Assembly: GCF_016107625.1 (NCBI RefSeq)
Contig: NZ_JABASV010000002.1
Span: forward strand, 186,001-250,000
Direction: 5' to 3'
Length of the DNA: 64,000 bases
Origin: Vreelandella alkaliphila
Lineage (GTDB): Bacteria > Pseudomonadota > Gammaproteobacteria > Pseudomonadales > Halomonadaceae
The notes beneath the pieces are model-generated. The model was not told where the DNA came from. It did not search any database and saw only the letters and a list, made by a program, of their open reading frames with translations. Positions 26,172-36,814 of this stretch are shown here, one piece after another. Position 1 is the first letter of the stretch, and each line of letters starts with the position of its first letter. Made by a program: the position numbers and the translations under genes.

Positions 26172-27419
26172 ATGAATGAGTTGACTGATCTGAGCTACGC
26201 GCTCGACACGTTTTACTTCCTAATTTGCGGCGTGCTCGTCATGTGGATGGCCGCTGGCTTCTCAATGCTTGAGGCTGGCTTGGTACGTTCAAAAAACACC
26301 GCCGAGATTCTGACCAAAAATATCGCGCTATTTGCGATTGCCTGCACCATGTACTTGCTGGTGGGTTACTACATTATGTATTCCAGCAGCGCGGGTGGCT
26401 TCCTACCCAACCTTGGTTTCTTGATTGGCGCTGAAAACAGCGTGGATGCAGTGACCGCAGGCGGTGATGATGCGCCTTACTACTCAATGCGCTCTGACTT
26501 TTTCTTCCAGGTAGTGTTCGTGGCCACTGCCATGTCGATTGTGTCTGGTGCGGTTGCTGAGCGCATGAAGCTGTGGGCTTTCCTGGCCTTCGCAGTGGTG
26601 ATGACAGCCTTTATTTATCCGGTGTCTGGCTACTGGACGTGGGGCGGCGGCTGGTTGTCTGAAGTCGGCTATTCCGATTACGCGGGTTCCGGCATTGTTC
26701 ACTTAGCAGGTGCCGCGGCTGCCTTAGCGGGTGTATTGGTGCTTGGCCCACGTAAAGGTAAGTATGGTAAAGATGGGTCTATCCACGCGATTCCAGGCGC
26801 CAACATGCCGCTGGCCACACTGGGTACTTTTATCCTTTGGATGGGGTGGTTCGGCTTCAATGGTGGCTCTGAGTTGAAAATGTCTGATATCAGCTCTGCC
26901 AACAACGTTGCTCAAGTGTTTGTTAACACCAACGCGGCCGCTGCCGGTGGCGTGCTTGCCGCACTGATTCTTGCCAAACTGTGGTTCCGTAAAGCGGACC
27001 TTACCATGGCGCTTAACGGTGCACTGGCTGGTCTTGTCGCGATTACTGCGGATCCTCTGTCGCCCTCTGCGCTAGGCGCTGCGGTGATTGGGGCGGTAGG
27101 TGGCTTGATCGTTGTCGCTGCGATCGTCACGCTGGACAAGCTGAAGCTTGATGATCCGGTCGGCGCTATCTCGGTACACGGTGTGGTGGGTATCTGGGGC
27201 GTGCTGGCGGTTCCGCTGACCAATGGCGACGCTTCTTTCGGCGCACAGCTGATCGGTATCGTTGGTATCTTTGGCTGGGTATTCGTTGCGAGCCTGGTGG
27301 TGTGGTTGGTGCTGAAAGCCATCATGGGTATCCGCGTTAGCGAAGAAGAAGAGTATGAAGGTGTCGATATTGCTGAGTGCGGTCTTGAAGCCTATCCCGA
27401 ATTTAGCGTTAAGAAATAA
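26172..27419 (+). CDS. amtB: Ammonium transporter AmtB
   Basis: Trimeric inner-membrane ammonium channel of 415 residues with about eleven membrane segments. The twin histidines of the conduction pore are visible in GSGIVHLAGAAAA and ISVHGVVGIWG, and the signature FGFNGGSE is present. It has no cleavable signal by eye. Cotranscribed with the upstream PII gene. An intrinsic terminator follows 35 bp after the stop and separates it from the second PII gene. Confidence 0.96.
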   Translation: MNELTDLSYALDTFYFLICGVLVMWMAAGFSMLEAGLVRSKNTAEILTKNIALFAIACTMYLLVGYYIMYSSSAGGFLPNLGFLIGAENSVDAVTAGGDDAPYYSMRSDFFFQVVFVATAMSIVSGAVAERMKLWAFLAFAVVMTAFIYPVSGYWTWGGGWLSEVGYSDYAGSGIVHLAGAAAALAGVLVLGPRKGKYGKDGSIHAIPGANMPLATLGTFILWMGWFGFNGGSELKMSDISSANNVAQVFVNTNAAAAGGVLAALILAKLWFRKADLTMALNGALAGLVAITADPLSPSALGAAVIGAVGGLIVVAAIVTLDKLKLDDPVGAISVHGVVGIWGVLAVPLTNGDASFGAQLIGIVGIFGWVFVASLVVWLVLKAIMGIRVSEEEEYEGVDIAECGLEAYPEFSVKK

Positions 27420-27454
27420 GCTTACGCTAATGAAATGAGCTGGCGTGCTCTTTT

Positions 27455-27480
27455 GGCCTCCCCTAGCGGGAGGCCTTTTT
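27455..27480 (+). terminator. Intrinsic terminator after amtB
   Basis: GGCCTCCC (27455-27462) pairs perfectly with GGGAGGCC (27468-27475), 5-nt loop, followed by TTTTT. Confidence 0.92.
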
Positions 27481-27595
27481 GCCTTAGTGCATTGTTACAA
27501 TCCATTGGCGCTGATTTTTTATTCTCTGCCTGTAGCGGTGTATGCTTAACGCTAACGGGCTTGGCTAACAGCAGTGTCCCGCCAACCTTTAATAA

Positions 27596-27961
<366 letters not shown>

Positions 27962-27995
27962 TCGCGACGGGTGCTTCGCAGCCTAAAATTACCAA

Positions 27996-28030
27996 AACGC
28001 CCCGCTAAGCGGCCTGCTTAGCGGGGCGTT
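27996..28030. terminator. Long bidirectional hairpin between PII and fpr
   Basis: A perfect 15-bp stem (27996-28010 with 28016-28030, loop GGCCT) lies between the convergent PII and fpr genes. There is no long T tract on the plus strand; on the minus strand TTTT continues from the stem. It probably ends transcription from both sides. Confidence 0.75.
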
Positions 28031-28064
28031 GCGTTGTTACTTCCGAGTTGGCAAACCTTTCCTT

Positions 28065-28117
28065 GCCTTCTATTTCTGACTCTTCACTTCTTACTTTTCA
28101 CCCCTTACTTCTCAACA
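28065..28117. repeat. Imperfect approximately 14-bp repeats over the fpr stop codon
   Basis: Variants of TTACTTYTCA recur three times (around 28083, 28091 and 28105) in a pyrimidine-rich strand. The last copy contains the fpr stop codon at 28105-28107. Confidence 0.6.
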
Positions 28118-28881
28118 AAGGCACGCTCAATCACGTAATCGCCCGGCTCGCCCATCCGCGGGGAAATATTCAGGCCCAATTCGTCTAGCAGCGCGCTAGT
28201 GTCGTCGAGCATGGCGGGGCTGCCGCAAATCATCGCGCGGTCTTGGCGCGGATCAATCGGCGGAAGACCGGTATCTTCAAACAGCTTGCCGCTGCGAATG
28301 TGATCGGTCAGGCGCCCCATGGTGTGGAATTCTTCACGGGTAACCGTGGGGTAGTACACCAGCTTCTCGGCAATTTCTTCGCCTAAATACTCGTGAGCAG
28401 GCAGCTCTTTGGTAATAAAGTCGGCATAGGCAAGTTCAGATACTTCGCGCACGCCATGTACCAGCACAACTTTTTCAAAGCGCTCGTACACTTCTGGGTC
28501 TTGGATCAGGCTCATAAACGGTGCAAGGCCTGTTCCGGTGGAAAGCATGTAGAGGTTGCGGCCGGGAAGTAGGTCATCGCATACCAGCGTGCCCGTAGGC
28601 TTGCGGCTGACCATAATTTGGTCGCCAACTTGAAGGTGCTGCAAGCGCGAGGTGAGCGGGCCATCGGGTACTTTGATGCTGAAAAATTCCAGATGGTCTT
28701 CGTAGTTGGGGCTGGCGATGGAGTAAGCACGCATCAACGGTTTGCCGTTCACTTCCAGGCCAATCATCACAAACTGACCATTTTTGAAGCGTAGGCTACG
28801 CTCGCGAGTGGTGCGGAAGCTGAACAGGGTGTCGTTCCAATGGTGAACGCTGAGGACTTCTTCCAAGGCAAACTTGCTCAT
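28105..28881 (-). CDS. fpr: Ferredoxin/flavodoxin-NADP+ reductase
   Basis: FAD enzyme of 258 residues that exchanges electrons between NADPH and ferredoxin or flavodoxin, used in oxidative-stress defence and Fe-S repair. It shows the FAD motif MRAYSIAS (RxYS), the NADP-binding STGTGLAPF and CGSPAMLDD motifs, and ends in VIERAFVEK as bacterial Fpr proteins do. An AGGAG ribosome site precedes the ATG. It is divergent from the FinR-like regulator, the same arrangement as fprA-finR of Pseudomonas. Confidence 0.94.
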   Translation of the reverse strand: MSKFALEEVLSVHHWNDTLFSFRTTRERSLRFKNGQFVMIGLEVNGKPLMRAYSIASPNYEDHLEFFSIKVPDGPLTSRLQHLQVGDQIMVSRKPTGTLVCDDLLPGRNLYMLSTGTGLAPFMSLIQDPEVYERFEKVVLVHGVREVSELAYADFITKELPAHEYLGEEIAEKLVYYPTVTREEFHTMGRLTDHIRSGKLFEDTGLPPIDPRQDRAMICGSPAMLDDTSALLDELGLNISPRMGEPGDYVIERAFVEK

Positions 28882-28983
28882 GCTAACTCCTCCAATGGGC
28901 AGAGTGGCCTAAGCCTCGTCTGCCATATTCTAAAAAAGCATAAAAGATGGCTAAATATGTTGCTGCTAATTCTAAATAAAGAG

Positions 28984-29036
28984 AGATATATCTGTTAAGC
29001 AAATTATACTGATAACACTTATCTAAAAAATAGATA
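28984..29036. promoter_or_regulatory. Two palindromes in the fpr-finR intergenic region
   Basis: AGATATATCT at 28984-28993 is a perfect 10-bp palindrome. TATCTA (29020-29025) and TAGATA (29031-29036) form an inverted repeat around AAAAA. Both lie between the divergent start codons (28881 and 29065) and are good candidates for binding sites of the LysR protein. TATACT at 29005-29010 may be a -10 element. Confidence 0.5.
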
Positions 29037-29064
29037 TGCCGCCGAAACAAGATAGGTTGTCTCT

Positions 29065-29991
29065 ATGCATTACACCCTGCGCCAGTTGGAAGTCTTTGTG
29101 GCGGTCGCCCAGCACGAAAGTGTTTCTCAGGCGGCGCGTGCTCTTGCTATGTCCCAATCTGCTACCAGTACGTCGCTCGCGGAGCTTGAGCGTCAGTTTG
29201 ACTGCCAGCTTCTCGACCGCATGGGAAAACGGCTGAAGCTTAATGCGTTAGGCTTTCAACTGTTGCCAAAAGCGGTGGCCTTGCTGGACAGGGCCGAAGA
29301 GGTAGAGGAACTGTTGCGCGGCCAGCAGGGCGTAGGCGCATTAGATGTGGGCGCAACGCTAACCATTGGCAACTATCTAGCCACTCTGTTGATCAGCGAT
29401 TTCATGCAGCGCTACCCCGGCAGTCGGGTGCGGCTAGCAGTGCGTAACACGCGTCACATCATTGAGAGTGTACGCCAGCACTCGCTTGATTTAGGGCTGA
29501 TTGAAGGGCAGTGCGACGACGATATGATTATCAGCCAGCCATGGGTAGAGGATGAGCTGTGCGTCTTCTGCTCGCCGCGCCACCCGTTGGCGGGTCGCGA
29601 GCATCTTGAGCTGGAACAGCTGTTGCGTGAAGACTGGATTATGCGCGAGGAGGGCTCTGGCACCCGCATGACCCTTGAGCACGCCGCGCGGCATCGGCGT
29701 AGTCGGTTTAATACCCTATTGGAGCTTGAACATACCGAGGGTATTAAACGGGCAGTAGAATCAGGCCTGGGGATTGGCTGCGTTTCCAGGCTAGCACTGC
29801 GTGATGCTTTCCGGCGTGGCAGCTTAGTGCCTCTGCCAACACCGGAATTAGACTTAAAACGTCAGTTCACTTTCATCTGGCACCGCCACAAGTACCTTAC
29901 CACGGGGGTACGAGAGTTCTTGCGACTTTGCCGCGAGATGACCGCGGGTGCCAAGCGCAGCGATGATATTCCACTGCCGCCGATTCCTTAG
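29065..29991 (+). CDS. LysR-family regulator, FinR-like
   Basis: Transcription factor of 308 residues. The N-terminal winged helix-turn-helix (about 1-60, with VSQAARALAMSQSATSTSLA) is followed by the periplasmic-binding-like sensor domain. Its place next to and divergent from fpr matches FinR of Pseudomonas, which activates fprA under superoxide stress; that assignment is by gene order plus general sequence type. The stop codon TAG is the first three bases of a 16-bp triple repeat. Confidence 0.85.
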   Translation: MHYTLRQLEVFVAVAQHESVSQAARALAMSQSATSTSLAELERQFDCQLLDRMGKRLKLNALGFQLLPKAVALLDRAEEVEELLRGQQGVGALDVGATLTIGNYLATLLISDFMQRYPGSRVRLAVRNTRHIIESVRQHSLDLGLIEGQCDDDMIISQPWVEDELCVFCSPRHPLAGREHLELEQLLREDWIMREEGSGTRMTLEHAARHRRSRFNTLLELEHTEGIKRAVESGLGIGCVSRLALRDAFRRGSLVPLPTPELDLKRQFTFIWHRHKYLTTGVREFLRLCREMTAGAKRSDDIPLPPIP

Positions 29992-30036
29992 TCACTCAAT
30001 ACGATAGTCACTCAATACGATAGTCACTCAATACGA
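29989..30036. repeat. Perfect 16-bp x3 tandem repeat between two convergent stop codons
   Basis: TAGTCACTCAATACGA is repeated exactly three times (29989-30004, 30005-30020, 30021-30036). The first unit holds the stop codon of the LysR gene (29989-29991) and the third unit holds the stop codon of the convergent chemoreceptor gene (30028-30030). Confidence 0.95.
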
Positions 30037-31884
30037 TGGCAAAACGTTGGGCGAGTTGACTGCTAGGGGAGCCGAAGGGTGTCGAGACAGCTTGAAGCTG
30101 CTGATGGTGCCCTTAAGATGATCAGCTTGCTCTTTCAGCTGTTCAGCGGCAGTGGTGGACTCTTCCACCATGGCAGCATTCTCCTGGGTCATACGGTCAA
30201 GTTCAGACACGGCGATATTGATCTGCTTGATGCCATCGCTCTGCTCACTCGTGGCGGAGTTGATTTCTTCCAACACATCGGTGACGCGAGTGATATGAGC
30301 GACTATATCCTGCATGGTTGCGCCCGCGTTTTGCACTAATGCGGTACCGTTATTGACTCTGCTTTGTGAGTCTTCAATGAGTTTTTGAATATCGTTGGCG
30401 GCTTCACTGCTGCGCCCTGCTAATTTGCGTACTTCATCAGCAACTACTGCAAAACCACGGCCATGTTCCCCTGCCCGGGCGGCTTCTACGGAGGCGTTAA
30501 GGGCCAGCAAGTTGGTTTGGAAGGCAATACTGTTCATTAGCGTGACGATTTCGCCAATTTTATGGGAGGCCTGGGAAATATCTTCCATCGTGGTAACCAC
30601 ATTGGCGACCACTTGCCCGCCTTCTTTAGCTACTTTCGAGGCCGTTTGAGAGAGCTTGTTGGCTTCTTGGGCCGAGGCCGCGGTGTGCTCCACGGTGCTG
30701 GTTATCTGCTCTACTGAAGCGGAGGTCTGCTGCAGGCTAGAAGCCGCGTTATCGGTACGGCGGGATAGATCCTGGCCGCCCAGGGCAATTTCGTTAGCGG
30801 CATGGTGCACCGATTCACTGCTGGTGCGTACATCGACCAATACCGCTTCCATTTTGCCCACAAAGCGGTTGAAAGCACCGCAAATCTGGGCCACTTCATC
30901 ACGGCCCTGCTCGGGAAGTCGTCGGGTTAGATCGCCTTCGCCGCTGGCAATGTCATCCAGGGCATCACGCGCCCGTTCTAGGCCAGCGAAAGTACGTTTA
31001 AGCCACAGGCTCAACAGCAGAGCCGTGACAGCAATGATGGCGATTAGCGTCAACAATGAAGACTTGAGGATGGCACGCAGCCCTGCAGTGGCTTCATACT
31101 CGTCTAATGCCACGCCGAGTTCCCAGTCGGTTCCTGTGATGGGGGTCACTGAGAGTCGTTTATCCAGGCCATCGACTTCGATAGGCTCCCACGCGTCTTG
31201 CACAGTACTTAGCTGTTCGATGGACGCAGGGGACAGGGTGTCGCTAATTCGGCTCAGCGGTTTGAGCGTCAGTGCAGTGTCGGGGTGGGCAATCACTGTC
31301 TCGCCACCGCTACTTAGAAAGGCAAAACTCGAAGGTGTTGGCCGAATAGCGTTGACCTGACTGACTAGATTGTCGATGACGACATCGCCGCCGATCACCC
31401 CATACAAACGGCCATTACGCTTGACTGGCGTAGCAAAGGTAACCACTAGCTGATTGCTATTAGCGTCCACGTAAGGCAGCGAGACGATAGTACGATCCTG
31501 CTTTGTTGCTGCTTGGTACCAGCCACGCTGGCGTGGATCATAATCACTGCCTGGCACCCAGCCGTCGGACGAAAGATGGCTACCATCGGCTTGGCCGAAA
31601 AATGCCGTTAGGAAACCGCCTGACTCTGCTACCTGAATGAGTGGCGCAAGCGGGTCATTATCGATCACTGGCGTGCGCGCGGCTTCTAGTATGGCGGCTC
31701 GGGCATCAATCCACTCCTCAATGGCCAGGGCGTTACCCTGTGCAATTGAGGCCAACTGCTGAGTTACCTGCTGGTCATTATGTGTTTGCAGGGTCAGGTA
31801 GCTGACTGAGGCATTAATAGTCAGTGCTAGCGTAATTACCATTAACGTGATGATAAGAATACGCAAGCGTAGGGACGACAGCAT
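30028..31884 (-). CDS. Methyl-accepting chemotaxis protein with dCache sensor (1)
   Basis: Inner-membrane chemoreceptor of 618 residues: one N-terminal membrane segment (about 8-28), a periplasmic dCache sensor (about 35-275), a second membrane segment (about 281-300), HAMP (about 302-355) and a cytoplasmic signalling domain with the hairpin tip [20 protein letters not shown]. The sensor has [12 protein letters not shown], then SLPYVDA and a GGDVVID acid. This pattern resembles the amino-acid-binding dCache_1AA motif, so an amino-acid ligand is plausible. No C-terminal CheR-binding pentapeptide is seen. The cytoplasmic half is nearly the same as that of the receptor at 34319. Confidence 0.92.
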   Translation of the reverse strand: MLSSLRLRILIITLMVITLALTINASVSYLTLQTHNDQQVTQQLASIAQGNALAIEEWIDARAAILEAARTPVIDNDPLAPLIQVAESGGFLTAFFGQADGSHLSSDGWVPGSDYDPRQRGWYQAATKQDRTIVSLPYVDANSNQLVVTFATPVKRNGRLYGVIGGDVVIDNLVSQVNAIRPTPSSFAFLSSGGETVIAHPDTALTLKPLSRISDTLSPASIEQLSTVQDAWEPIEVDGLDKRLSVTPITGTDWELGVALDEYEATAGLRAILKSSLLTLIAIIAVTALLLSLWLKRTFAGLERARDALDDIASGEGDLTRRLPEQGRDEVAQICGAFNRFVGKMEAVLVDVRTSSESVHHAANEIALGGQDLSRRTDNAASSLQQTSASVEQITSTVEHTAASAQEANKLSQTASKVAKEGGQVVANVVTTMEDISQASHKIGEIVTLMNSIAFQTNLLALNASVEAARAGEHGRGFAVVADEVRKLAGRSSEAANDIQKLIEDSQSRVNNGTALVQNAGATMQDIVAHITRVTDVLEEINSATSEQSDGIKQINIAVSELDRMTQENAAMVEESTTAAEQLKEQADHLKGTISSFKLSRHPSAPLAVNSPNVLPSY

Positions 31885-32190
31885 GAATATAGTCTCGCTA
31901 GTTAGGAAAGCTAAGGCCTGAAATAGGCCACTTTGTAGGTACTATCTGATAAGTACTATCTGCAGCCCTACTATCGGCACCAATGATTACGACTTTAGGC
32001 GTATGCTTAAGATCGTGTAGTTATCGGTTCGCAAGAGGGAAAACACGCCCTGGAGTAAACTGAGCTAAGGCAGGATGGATTACGAGGTGGGCCTCGAAAT
32101 GAGGCCTGGCAGGATAATGGCCGCCGGAGCCCAGCGTAGCGATGCACCTCCGCTACTGCTGATCTCATGGCGGCCTGATTTAATAGCCGT
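31885..32190. other. Intergenic region between chemoreceptor genes
   Basis: 306 bp without a credible gene. It contains a 14-bp short repeat (31939-31979) near the promoter of the downstream chemoreceptor and a small GGCCTC/GAGGCC hairpin at 32090-32106 without a T tract. The open frame across 32007-32285 on the minus strand overlaps the end of the 705-residue receptor in another phase and is a shadow. Confidence 0.6.
31939..31979. repeat. Imperfect 14-bp x3 repeat upstream of chemoreceptor 1
   Basis: GGTACTATCTGATA (31939-31952), AGTACTATCTGCAG (31953-31966) and a more diverged CCTACTATCGGCA follow each other. The AAGTACTATCTG core resembles the AAGTACTTATCT unit at 10246-10323. Confidence 0.65.
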
Positions 32191-34308
32191 TTAGTACTGT
32201 GCCAGCGTTGGCGCAGGTAGTGTGTGCTGGCTCTGTGGGTGGCGGCTGTCATGTGCTTCAAGCGTGAAGCCACCCACCAGTGCATCGAGCCGATCCGCCT
32301 GATCTTTTAGCTGTTCGGCGGCGGTGGTGGACTCCTCCACTAGGGCTGCGTTTTGCTGAGTCATCTGATCTAGATCGGTGACGGCAATGCTTACCTGACT
32401 GATACCATCGTTTTGTTCTCGCGCGGCCGTGCTGATATCGCCGAGCATTTGAGTAACGCGCGTCACGCTTTGAGCCAGTTCATGCATAGCGGCTTCGGCA
32501 TCACGCACCATTTGGGTACCGCTTTCTACCTTGCCTGCCGAGGCATCGATACGTTGGCGAATATCTTTGGCGGCGTCGCTGCTGCGCGAGGCGAGTTTAC
32601 GTACCTCATCAGCCACGACGGCAAAACCACGACCATGCTCCCCAGCACGGGCAGCCTCTACGGATGCGTTTAGCGCCAGTAGGTTAGTTTGGAAAGCGAT
32701 GCCATCAATGACGCTGACAATGCTCTGAATTTCATCAGAGTTGGTGCGAATATCCGTCATCGTGGCGACCACCTGCTCAAACGCACTGTCAGTACGGGAC
32801 GCGAGCTCAGAGGCGGTTTGGGAAAGCCCGCTGGCTTCCTGAGAGGCGTGGGTGGTGTGACCAACGGTACTGCTGATCTCTTCCATGGCTGAAGAGGTCT
32901 GTTGCAGGCTGGCGGCGGCCTGTTCGGTACGCCGAGAAAGATCATGCCCTCCTTGGGTAATCTCATTGGCCGCATGGTTAACCGCTTCGCTGCTGCGCCG
33001 TACATCCAGCAAGATGGTTTGGATTTTCTCCGCGAAGGCATTGAACTGTTCTGCTACCGCTGCACTCTCGTCGCGGCCATGAACTGGCAAGCGTTGGGTA
33101 AGGTCACCATGTCCTGTCGCGATCTCTTCCATCCGGTTGGCTAGGCGTTTAAGAGGGCGTGCGATTCGTCCACCAATCCACCACAGTGCGCCGACACCAA
33201 TGGCGGCCAGCAATAAGCCCACCAGTGTCATACCGAGGGTGTTTTGCTGACGCTGCTCACTAAGCACGTCTTGCAAGGCGTTCAGCTCGGCCAGTACCAC
33301 TGACTCGGGAAGCTGCAGTACCAGCACCCAGGGCTGACCCGTATTGCCAAGAGCGATAGGCTGATAACGCTGGAACATACCGTCGGCCGTGCTGCTGTGT
33401 AGGTTGCCCTGCGTTGTTGCCTGCTCAATGCCTGCCAACAGCGTGTCACTTAGCGAATCGCTAGCGGGCAATCCTAAAGCTTGCCCCCCAGCGGTATCAG
33501 CTACCAAACCGCCACGTCCCGCCACCAGTGTCATCCGGCCAGCGCCGTTATAAAGCGCCTGGTTAGCATCGCTTAACAGGGTTTGGATAAAGTTAAGCGC
33601 TAAATCAATCCCCGCCACACCGCGAAACTCGCCATCTACCAAAATCGGTGCGTTGAACGAAGCGACTAGCTGGGTTTCGCCGCCGAAGTCGTAAGCTGCA
33701 GGGTCGATAATACAAGGAGCTAAGGTTTCCCGTGGACACAGGTAGTACTCGCCTTCGCGCACGCCGCTTGCCAGGGGCGTTTCGCTCTCTATGTCCTCAC
33801 CTAGCGGCAGTATCGCCAGCTCGCCATCATCAGTGCGGTACCACCAAGGCATAAAGCGGCCGCTGGCGTCATGGCCGTAGCGCTCGTCACCTGCGTAGCG
33901 AGCGTCATCTCCAAAGGCGTTAGGCTCCCAGCCGATATAGGCATCCAATAGGTCTGGGTTATCGGCGACGGTTTGGCGCACAAGGTTTGATAGCTGTCGG
34001 CGGCTTAGGTAGAGCGCGCGTTGGCCTTCTGCATCATCCATGCCCATTAACGCATTGGTTGTGGCTAGTTGGCTGGCCAGCGTCATTGCTTTGTCCAGCT
34101 CGCGCTGAATGCGCTGGCCTTCCGCTTCGGCAATGGCGTTTAAGCGGGCATTCAGCGCGCCTTCCATGAGCTCACTGGTGTGGTCATCCACGGTTTGTTG
34201 GGTATGAGCGGCAGCGATCAGGTTATACACCACCAGGGCGGCCACAATGGCTAACAGGCAAGGACCTGCAAGTGCCACGACAAAAGAGCGTAATGAGCGA
34301 AAATGCAT
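32191..34308 (-). CDS. Methyl-accepting chemotaxis protein with dCache sensor (2)
   Basis: Chemoreceptor of 705 residues, larger than its neighbours because of a longer periplasmic sensor (about 35-350). That domain contains two PAS-like halves with motifs [18 protein letters not shown] and [21 protein letters not shown] second membrane segment (about 355-375), HAMP and the signalling domain with [15 protein letters not shown]-type tip follow (here [20 protein letters not shown]). The ligand is unknown; the sensor differs from the flanking receptors. It starts 10 bp after the stop of the receptor at 34319-36190, so those two form an operon. Confidence 0.92.
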   Translation of the reverse strand: MHFRSLRSFVVALAGPCLLAIVAALVVYNLIAAAHTQQTVDDHTSELMEGALNARLNAIAEAEGQRIQRELDKAMTLASQLATTNALMGMDDAEGQRALYLSRRQLSNLVRQTVADNPDLLDAYIGWEPNAFGDDARYAGDERYGHDASGRFMPWWYRTDDGELAILPLGEDIESETPLASGVREGEYYLCPRETLAPCIIDPAAYDFGGETQLVASFNAPILVDGEFRGVAGIDLALNFIQTLLSDANQALYNGAGRMTLVAGRGGLVADTAGGQALGLPASDSLSDTLLAGIEQATTQGNLHSSTADGMFQRYQPIALGNTGQPWVLVLQLPESVVLAELNALQDVLSEQRQQNTLGMTLVGLLLAAIGVGALWWIGGRIARPLKRLANRMEEIATGHGDLTQRLPVHGRDESAAVAEQFNAFAEKIQTILLDVRRSSEAVNHAANEITQGGHDLSRRTEQAAASLQQTSSAMEEISSTVGHTTHASQEASGLSQTASELASRTDSAFEQVVATMTDIRTNSDEIQSIVSVIDGIAFQTNLLALNASVEAARAGEHGRGFAVVADEVRKLASRSSDAAKDIRQRIDASAGKVESGTQMVRDAEAAMHELAQSVTRVTQMLGDISTAAREQNDGISQVSIAVTDLDQMTQQNAALVEESTTAAEQLKDQADRLDALVGGFTLEAHDSRHPQSQHTLPAPTLAQY

Positions 34309-34318
34309 AGTGTAATCC

Positions 34319-36190
34319 CTAGGCGATATGGCGACGTTGGTTGTCAGGTGTTTGATAGGGCACTTGCAAAGCAGGCGTAGCAGCGTGGGACAGTTTAAAG
34401 CTGCTGATAGTCCCTGCGAGATGCTCTGCTTGCTCTTTCAGTTGCTCAGCAGCAGTAGTGGACTCTTCCACCATGGCAGCGTTTTCCTGGGTCATGCGAT
34501 CAAGCTCGGCAACGGCAATATTGACTTGATTAATGCCATCGCTCTGCTCGCTGGTGGCTGCGTTAATCTCCTCCAGTACATCGGTAACACGGGTGATATG
34601 GGCAACAATATCTTGCATCGTCGCACCCGCATTTTGTACCAGAGAGGTGCCATTGTTGACTTTGCTTTGTGAGTCTTCGATTAGCTTTTGAATATCGTTG
34701 GCAGCTTCGCTACTGCGTCCCGCCAGTTTGCGGACCTCGTCGGCCACTACGGCAAAGCCGCGGCCATGTTCGCCGGCACGGGCCGCTTCTACAGAGGCGT
34801 TGAGTGCCAGCAGATTGGTTTGGAAGGCAATGCTGTTCATCAGCGTGACAATTTCACCAATCTTATTAGAGGCTTGAGAAATGTCTTCCATTGTTGTGAC
34901 GACATTTGCCACCACTTGGCCACCTTCCTTCGCAACGTTTGATGCTGCATGGGAGAGCTGGTTGGCTTGCTGGGCGGATGCGGCAGTATGCTGAACGGTG
35001 CTGGTTATTTCCTCGATCGACGCAGACGTTTGCTGCAGGCTTGCGGCCGCGTTATCGGTACGGCGTGATAAATCCTGACCACCCATGGCAATTTCGTTGG
35101 CCGCGTGATGAACCGCTTCACTGCTTGTACGGACATCAACTAATACGGCTTCCATTTTGCCGACAAAACGGTTGAACGCGCTGGCAATTTGGGTCACTTC
35201 ATCGTTGCCTTCTTCTGGCAAACGTAGGGTTAAATCGCCATCTCCCGAGGCAATGTTATCCATCGCGCTGCGCACGCCAAGCAGTCGACGAAGCATCAAT
35301 GAAAGCAGAACTCCAAATATAACGGCGGTGATGGCCGCGACAATCAGCAAAGTGATAATCGAGGTAGTCGCAATGGCACGCAGGCCTGCGGTGGCTTCGT
35401 GCTCATCAAGCGCCACTACTAACTGCCAGCCACTACTGCCGCCCACTGTGCTGCCCATCAGCAGCTTGCCACTGTTTTGCAGCTCAAGCGCTTGAGGCTC
35501 TTCGGCCTGGATAATCTTGGCCAAGCTGTCGTTGGTTAGATCGCTGCTCAACACTGAGGACGGCTCAAGCGTTAACTCTGCGTCAGGATGCGCTACGAGC
35601 GTGCCATCTTCCGTCGTCAAAAAACCAAAGCTTGAAGGTGTCGGGGCGATACTGGCCACAATATCAATGACATCTTCAATGGTGATGTCTGCGCCAATGA
35701 CAGCAGCGAGCTGCCCGTTACGGTAGAAGGGGCGTGCAAAGGTAACGATTAACCCCCCTGTTTGGGCATCGACATAAGGCGTTGTGATAATGGTGTCTTT
35801 GGCGTTGGCAGCGTCCTGATACCAGGGGCGTTGGCGAGGGTCATAATCACTAGGTGGCTGCCAGTTATCAGAAAAAACAGCATCAGACGTGGAGGGATAA
35901 GCCATATAGGCAGTCATGAAGCTTCCAGAATCAGCCAACTGACGCAATGCGGCAAGTGGGTCGCTGCTGCCAACAGCATCATCCATGCTGGCCAGCATGG
36001 TATAGCGAGCGTTAAACCACTCATTAATTGCCTGGGTGTTACCGTTAACGACGGCACTGAGATTGCGGCTTACTTGTTGATTGTTGTGATGCTTGACGGT
36101 GGTGTAGCTGGCTATGCCATTAATGATGAGGGCTACAATAATGGCCGTGAGGGCGGCTAGTAAGATGCGGGCTCGTAGGGAGGAAAACAT
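34319..36190 (-). CDS. Methyl-accepting chemotaxis protein with dCache sensor (3)
   Basis: Chemoreceptor of 623 residues with the same plan as the one at 30028: membrane segment (about 8-28), dCache sensor with [23 protein letters not shown] and an acidic IGADITIED, second membrane segment (about 280-300), HAMP and a signalling domain whose tip and flanks are nearly identical to that receptor. The conserved sensor residues again suggest amino-acid recognition. First gene of a two-receptor operon. The duplicated cytoplasmic parts imply a shared signalling partner with different sensors. Confidence 0.92.
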   Translation of the reverse strand: MFSSLRARILLAALTAIIVALIINGIASYTTVKHHNNQQVSRNLSAVVNGNTQAINEWFNARYTMLASMDDAVGSSDPLAALRQLADSGSFMTAYMAYPSTSDAVFSDNWQPPSDYDPRQRPWYQDAANAKDTIITTPYVDAQTGGLIVTFARPFYRNGQLAAVIGADITIEDVIDIVASIAPTPSSFGFLTTEDGTLVAHPDAELTLEPSSVLSSDLTNDSLAKIIQAEEPQALELQNSGKLLMGSTVGGSSGWQLVVALDEHEATAGLRAIATTSIITLLIVAAITAVIFGVLLSLMLRRLLGVRSAMDNIASGDGDLTLRLPEEGNDEVTQIASAFNRFVGKMEAVLVDVRTSSEAVHHAANEIAMGGQDLSRRTDNAAASLQQTSASIEEITSTVQHTAASAQQANQLSHAASNVAKEGGQVVANVVTTMEDISQASNKIGEIVTLMNSIAFQTNLLALNASVEAARAGEHGRGFAVVADEVRKLAGRSSEAANDIQKLIEDSQSKVNNGTSLVQNAGATMQDIVAHITRVTDVLEEINAATSEQSDGINQVNIAVAELDRMTQENAAMVEESTTAAEQLKEQAEHLAGTISSFKLSHAATPALQVPYQTPDNQRRHIA

Positions 36191-36295
36191 GGTCGCTCTC
36201 TAAATCGTCAGGGGTCAGACGACTATCGGCAAAAGCGACCACTTCTTTAGCAGAAAAGCGTGCTTAGTGGGAAAGCGAGAGTGACGTAGAGAGCA

Positions 36296-36727
36296 TTAGC
36301 GTAAGTCGCTAACGGCGTTTTGAATATCGGCCAGGGAAGCTTTACTCAAATCTTTTGAAAGCGTGTGAATGACCAACTTGTGGGTGGTGTTATCGAGCTT
36401 TTCTCGCAGTAGCCCAAGAAATTTCGGCGGCGCGACCATAATAAGCTTTTCCATGCTGTTATCGACGCGTGCGTCATATAAGCGCTTGGCAACTTCTTTG
36501 GCAAACAACTCATTTTCATGCTGCGAGGCGGCGCCCTCCTCTCCTGACGAGCGCGATGAGGTTGACGTAGATTCATGAACATCGGCACCGCGGCGATCGG
36601 TGATTAAATCACCTTCATGCAGCCTGCCTGCTGCGTGTACAAGGCTCTCATGCTCAGTGAGATTCAACGCATCACGGGTGAAAATACGCGCGCGGGCGGC
36701 GTCAGCTACCACGATATAGGTGGTCAT
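36296..36727 (-). CDS. Host-attachment-family protein
   Basis: Protein of 143 residues of the family named after a plant-attachment gene (Pfam Host_attach, related to bacterial eRF1-like folds). Visible features are the IVVADAARARIF start, a low-complexity Ser/Glu linker (about 51-68) and the central ELFAKEVAKRL and MVAPPKFLGLLR motifs. Real biochemical role is unknown; despite the name it is widespread in free-living bacteria. It lies 87 bp downstream of the phosphonate-type permease genes on the same strand. Confidence 0.82.
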   Translation of the reverse strand: MTTYIVVADAARARIFTRDALNLTEHESLVHAAGRLHEGDLITDRRGADVHESTSTSSRSSGEEGAASQHENELFAKEVAKRLYDARVDNSMEKLIMVAPPKFLGLLREKLDNTTHKLVIHTLSKDLSKASLADIQNAVSDLR

Positions 36728-36814
36728 CGTCGTACGTCCTCCTTGTCGTTAGTTACTCTCTAACCATGGCAATCATTTGCCGTTTGGTCAAACACTTGCG
36801 TAGCTAAAAAGGGG

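Noticed and set aside
32007-32285. Minus-strand frame between chemoreceptors
   Set aside because: Overlaps the 3' end of the 705-residue receptor in another phase and has no family features.
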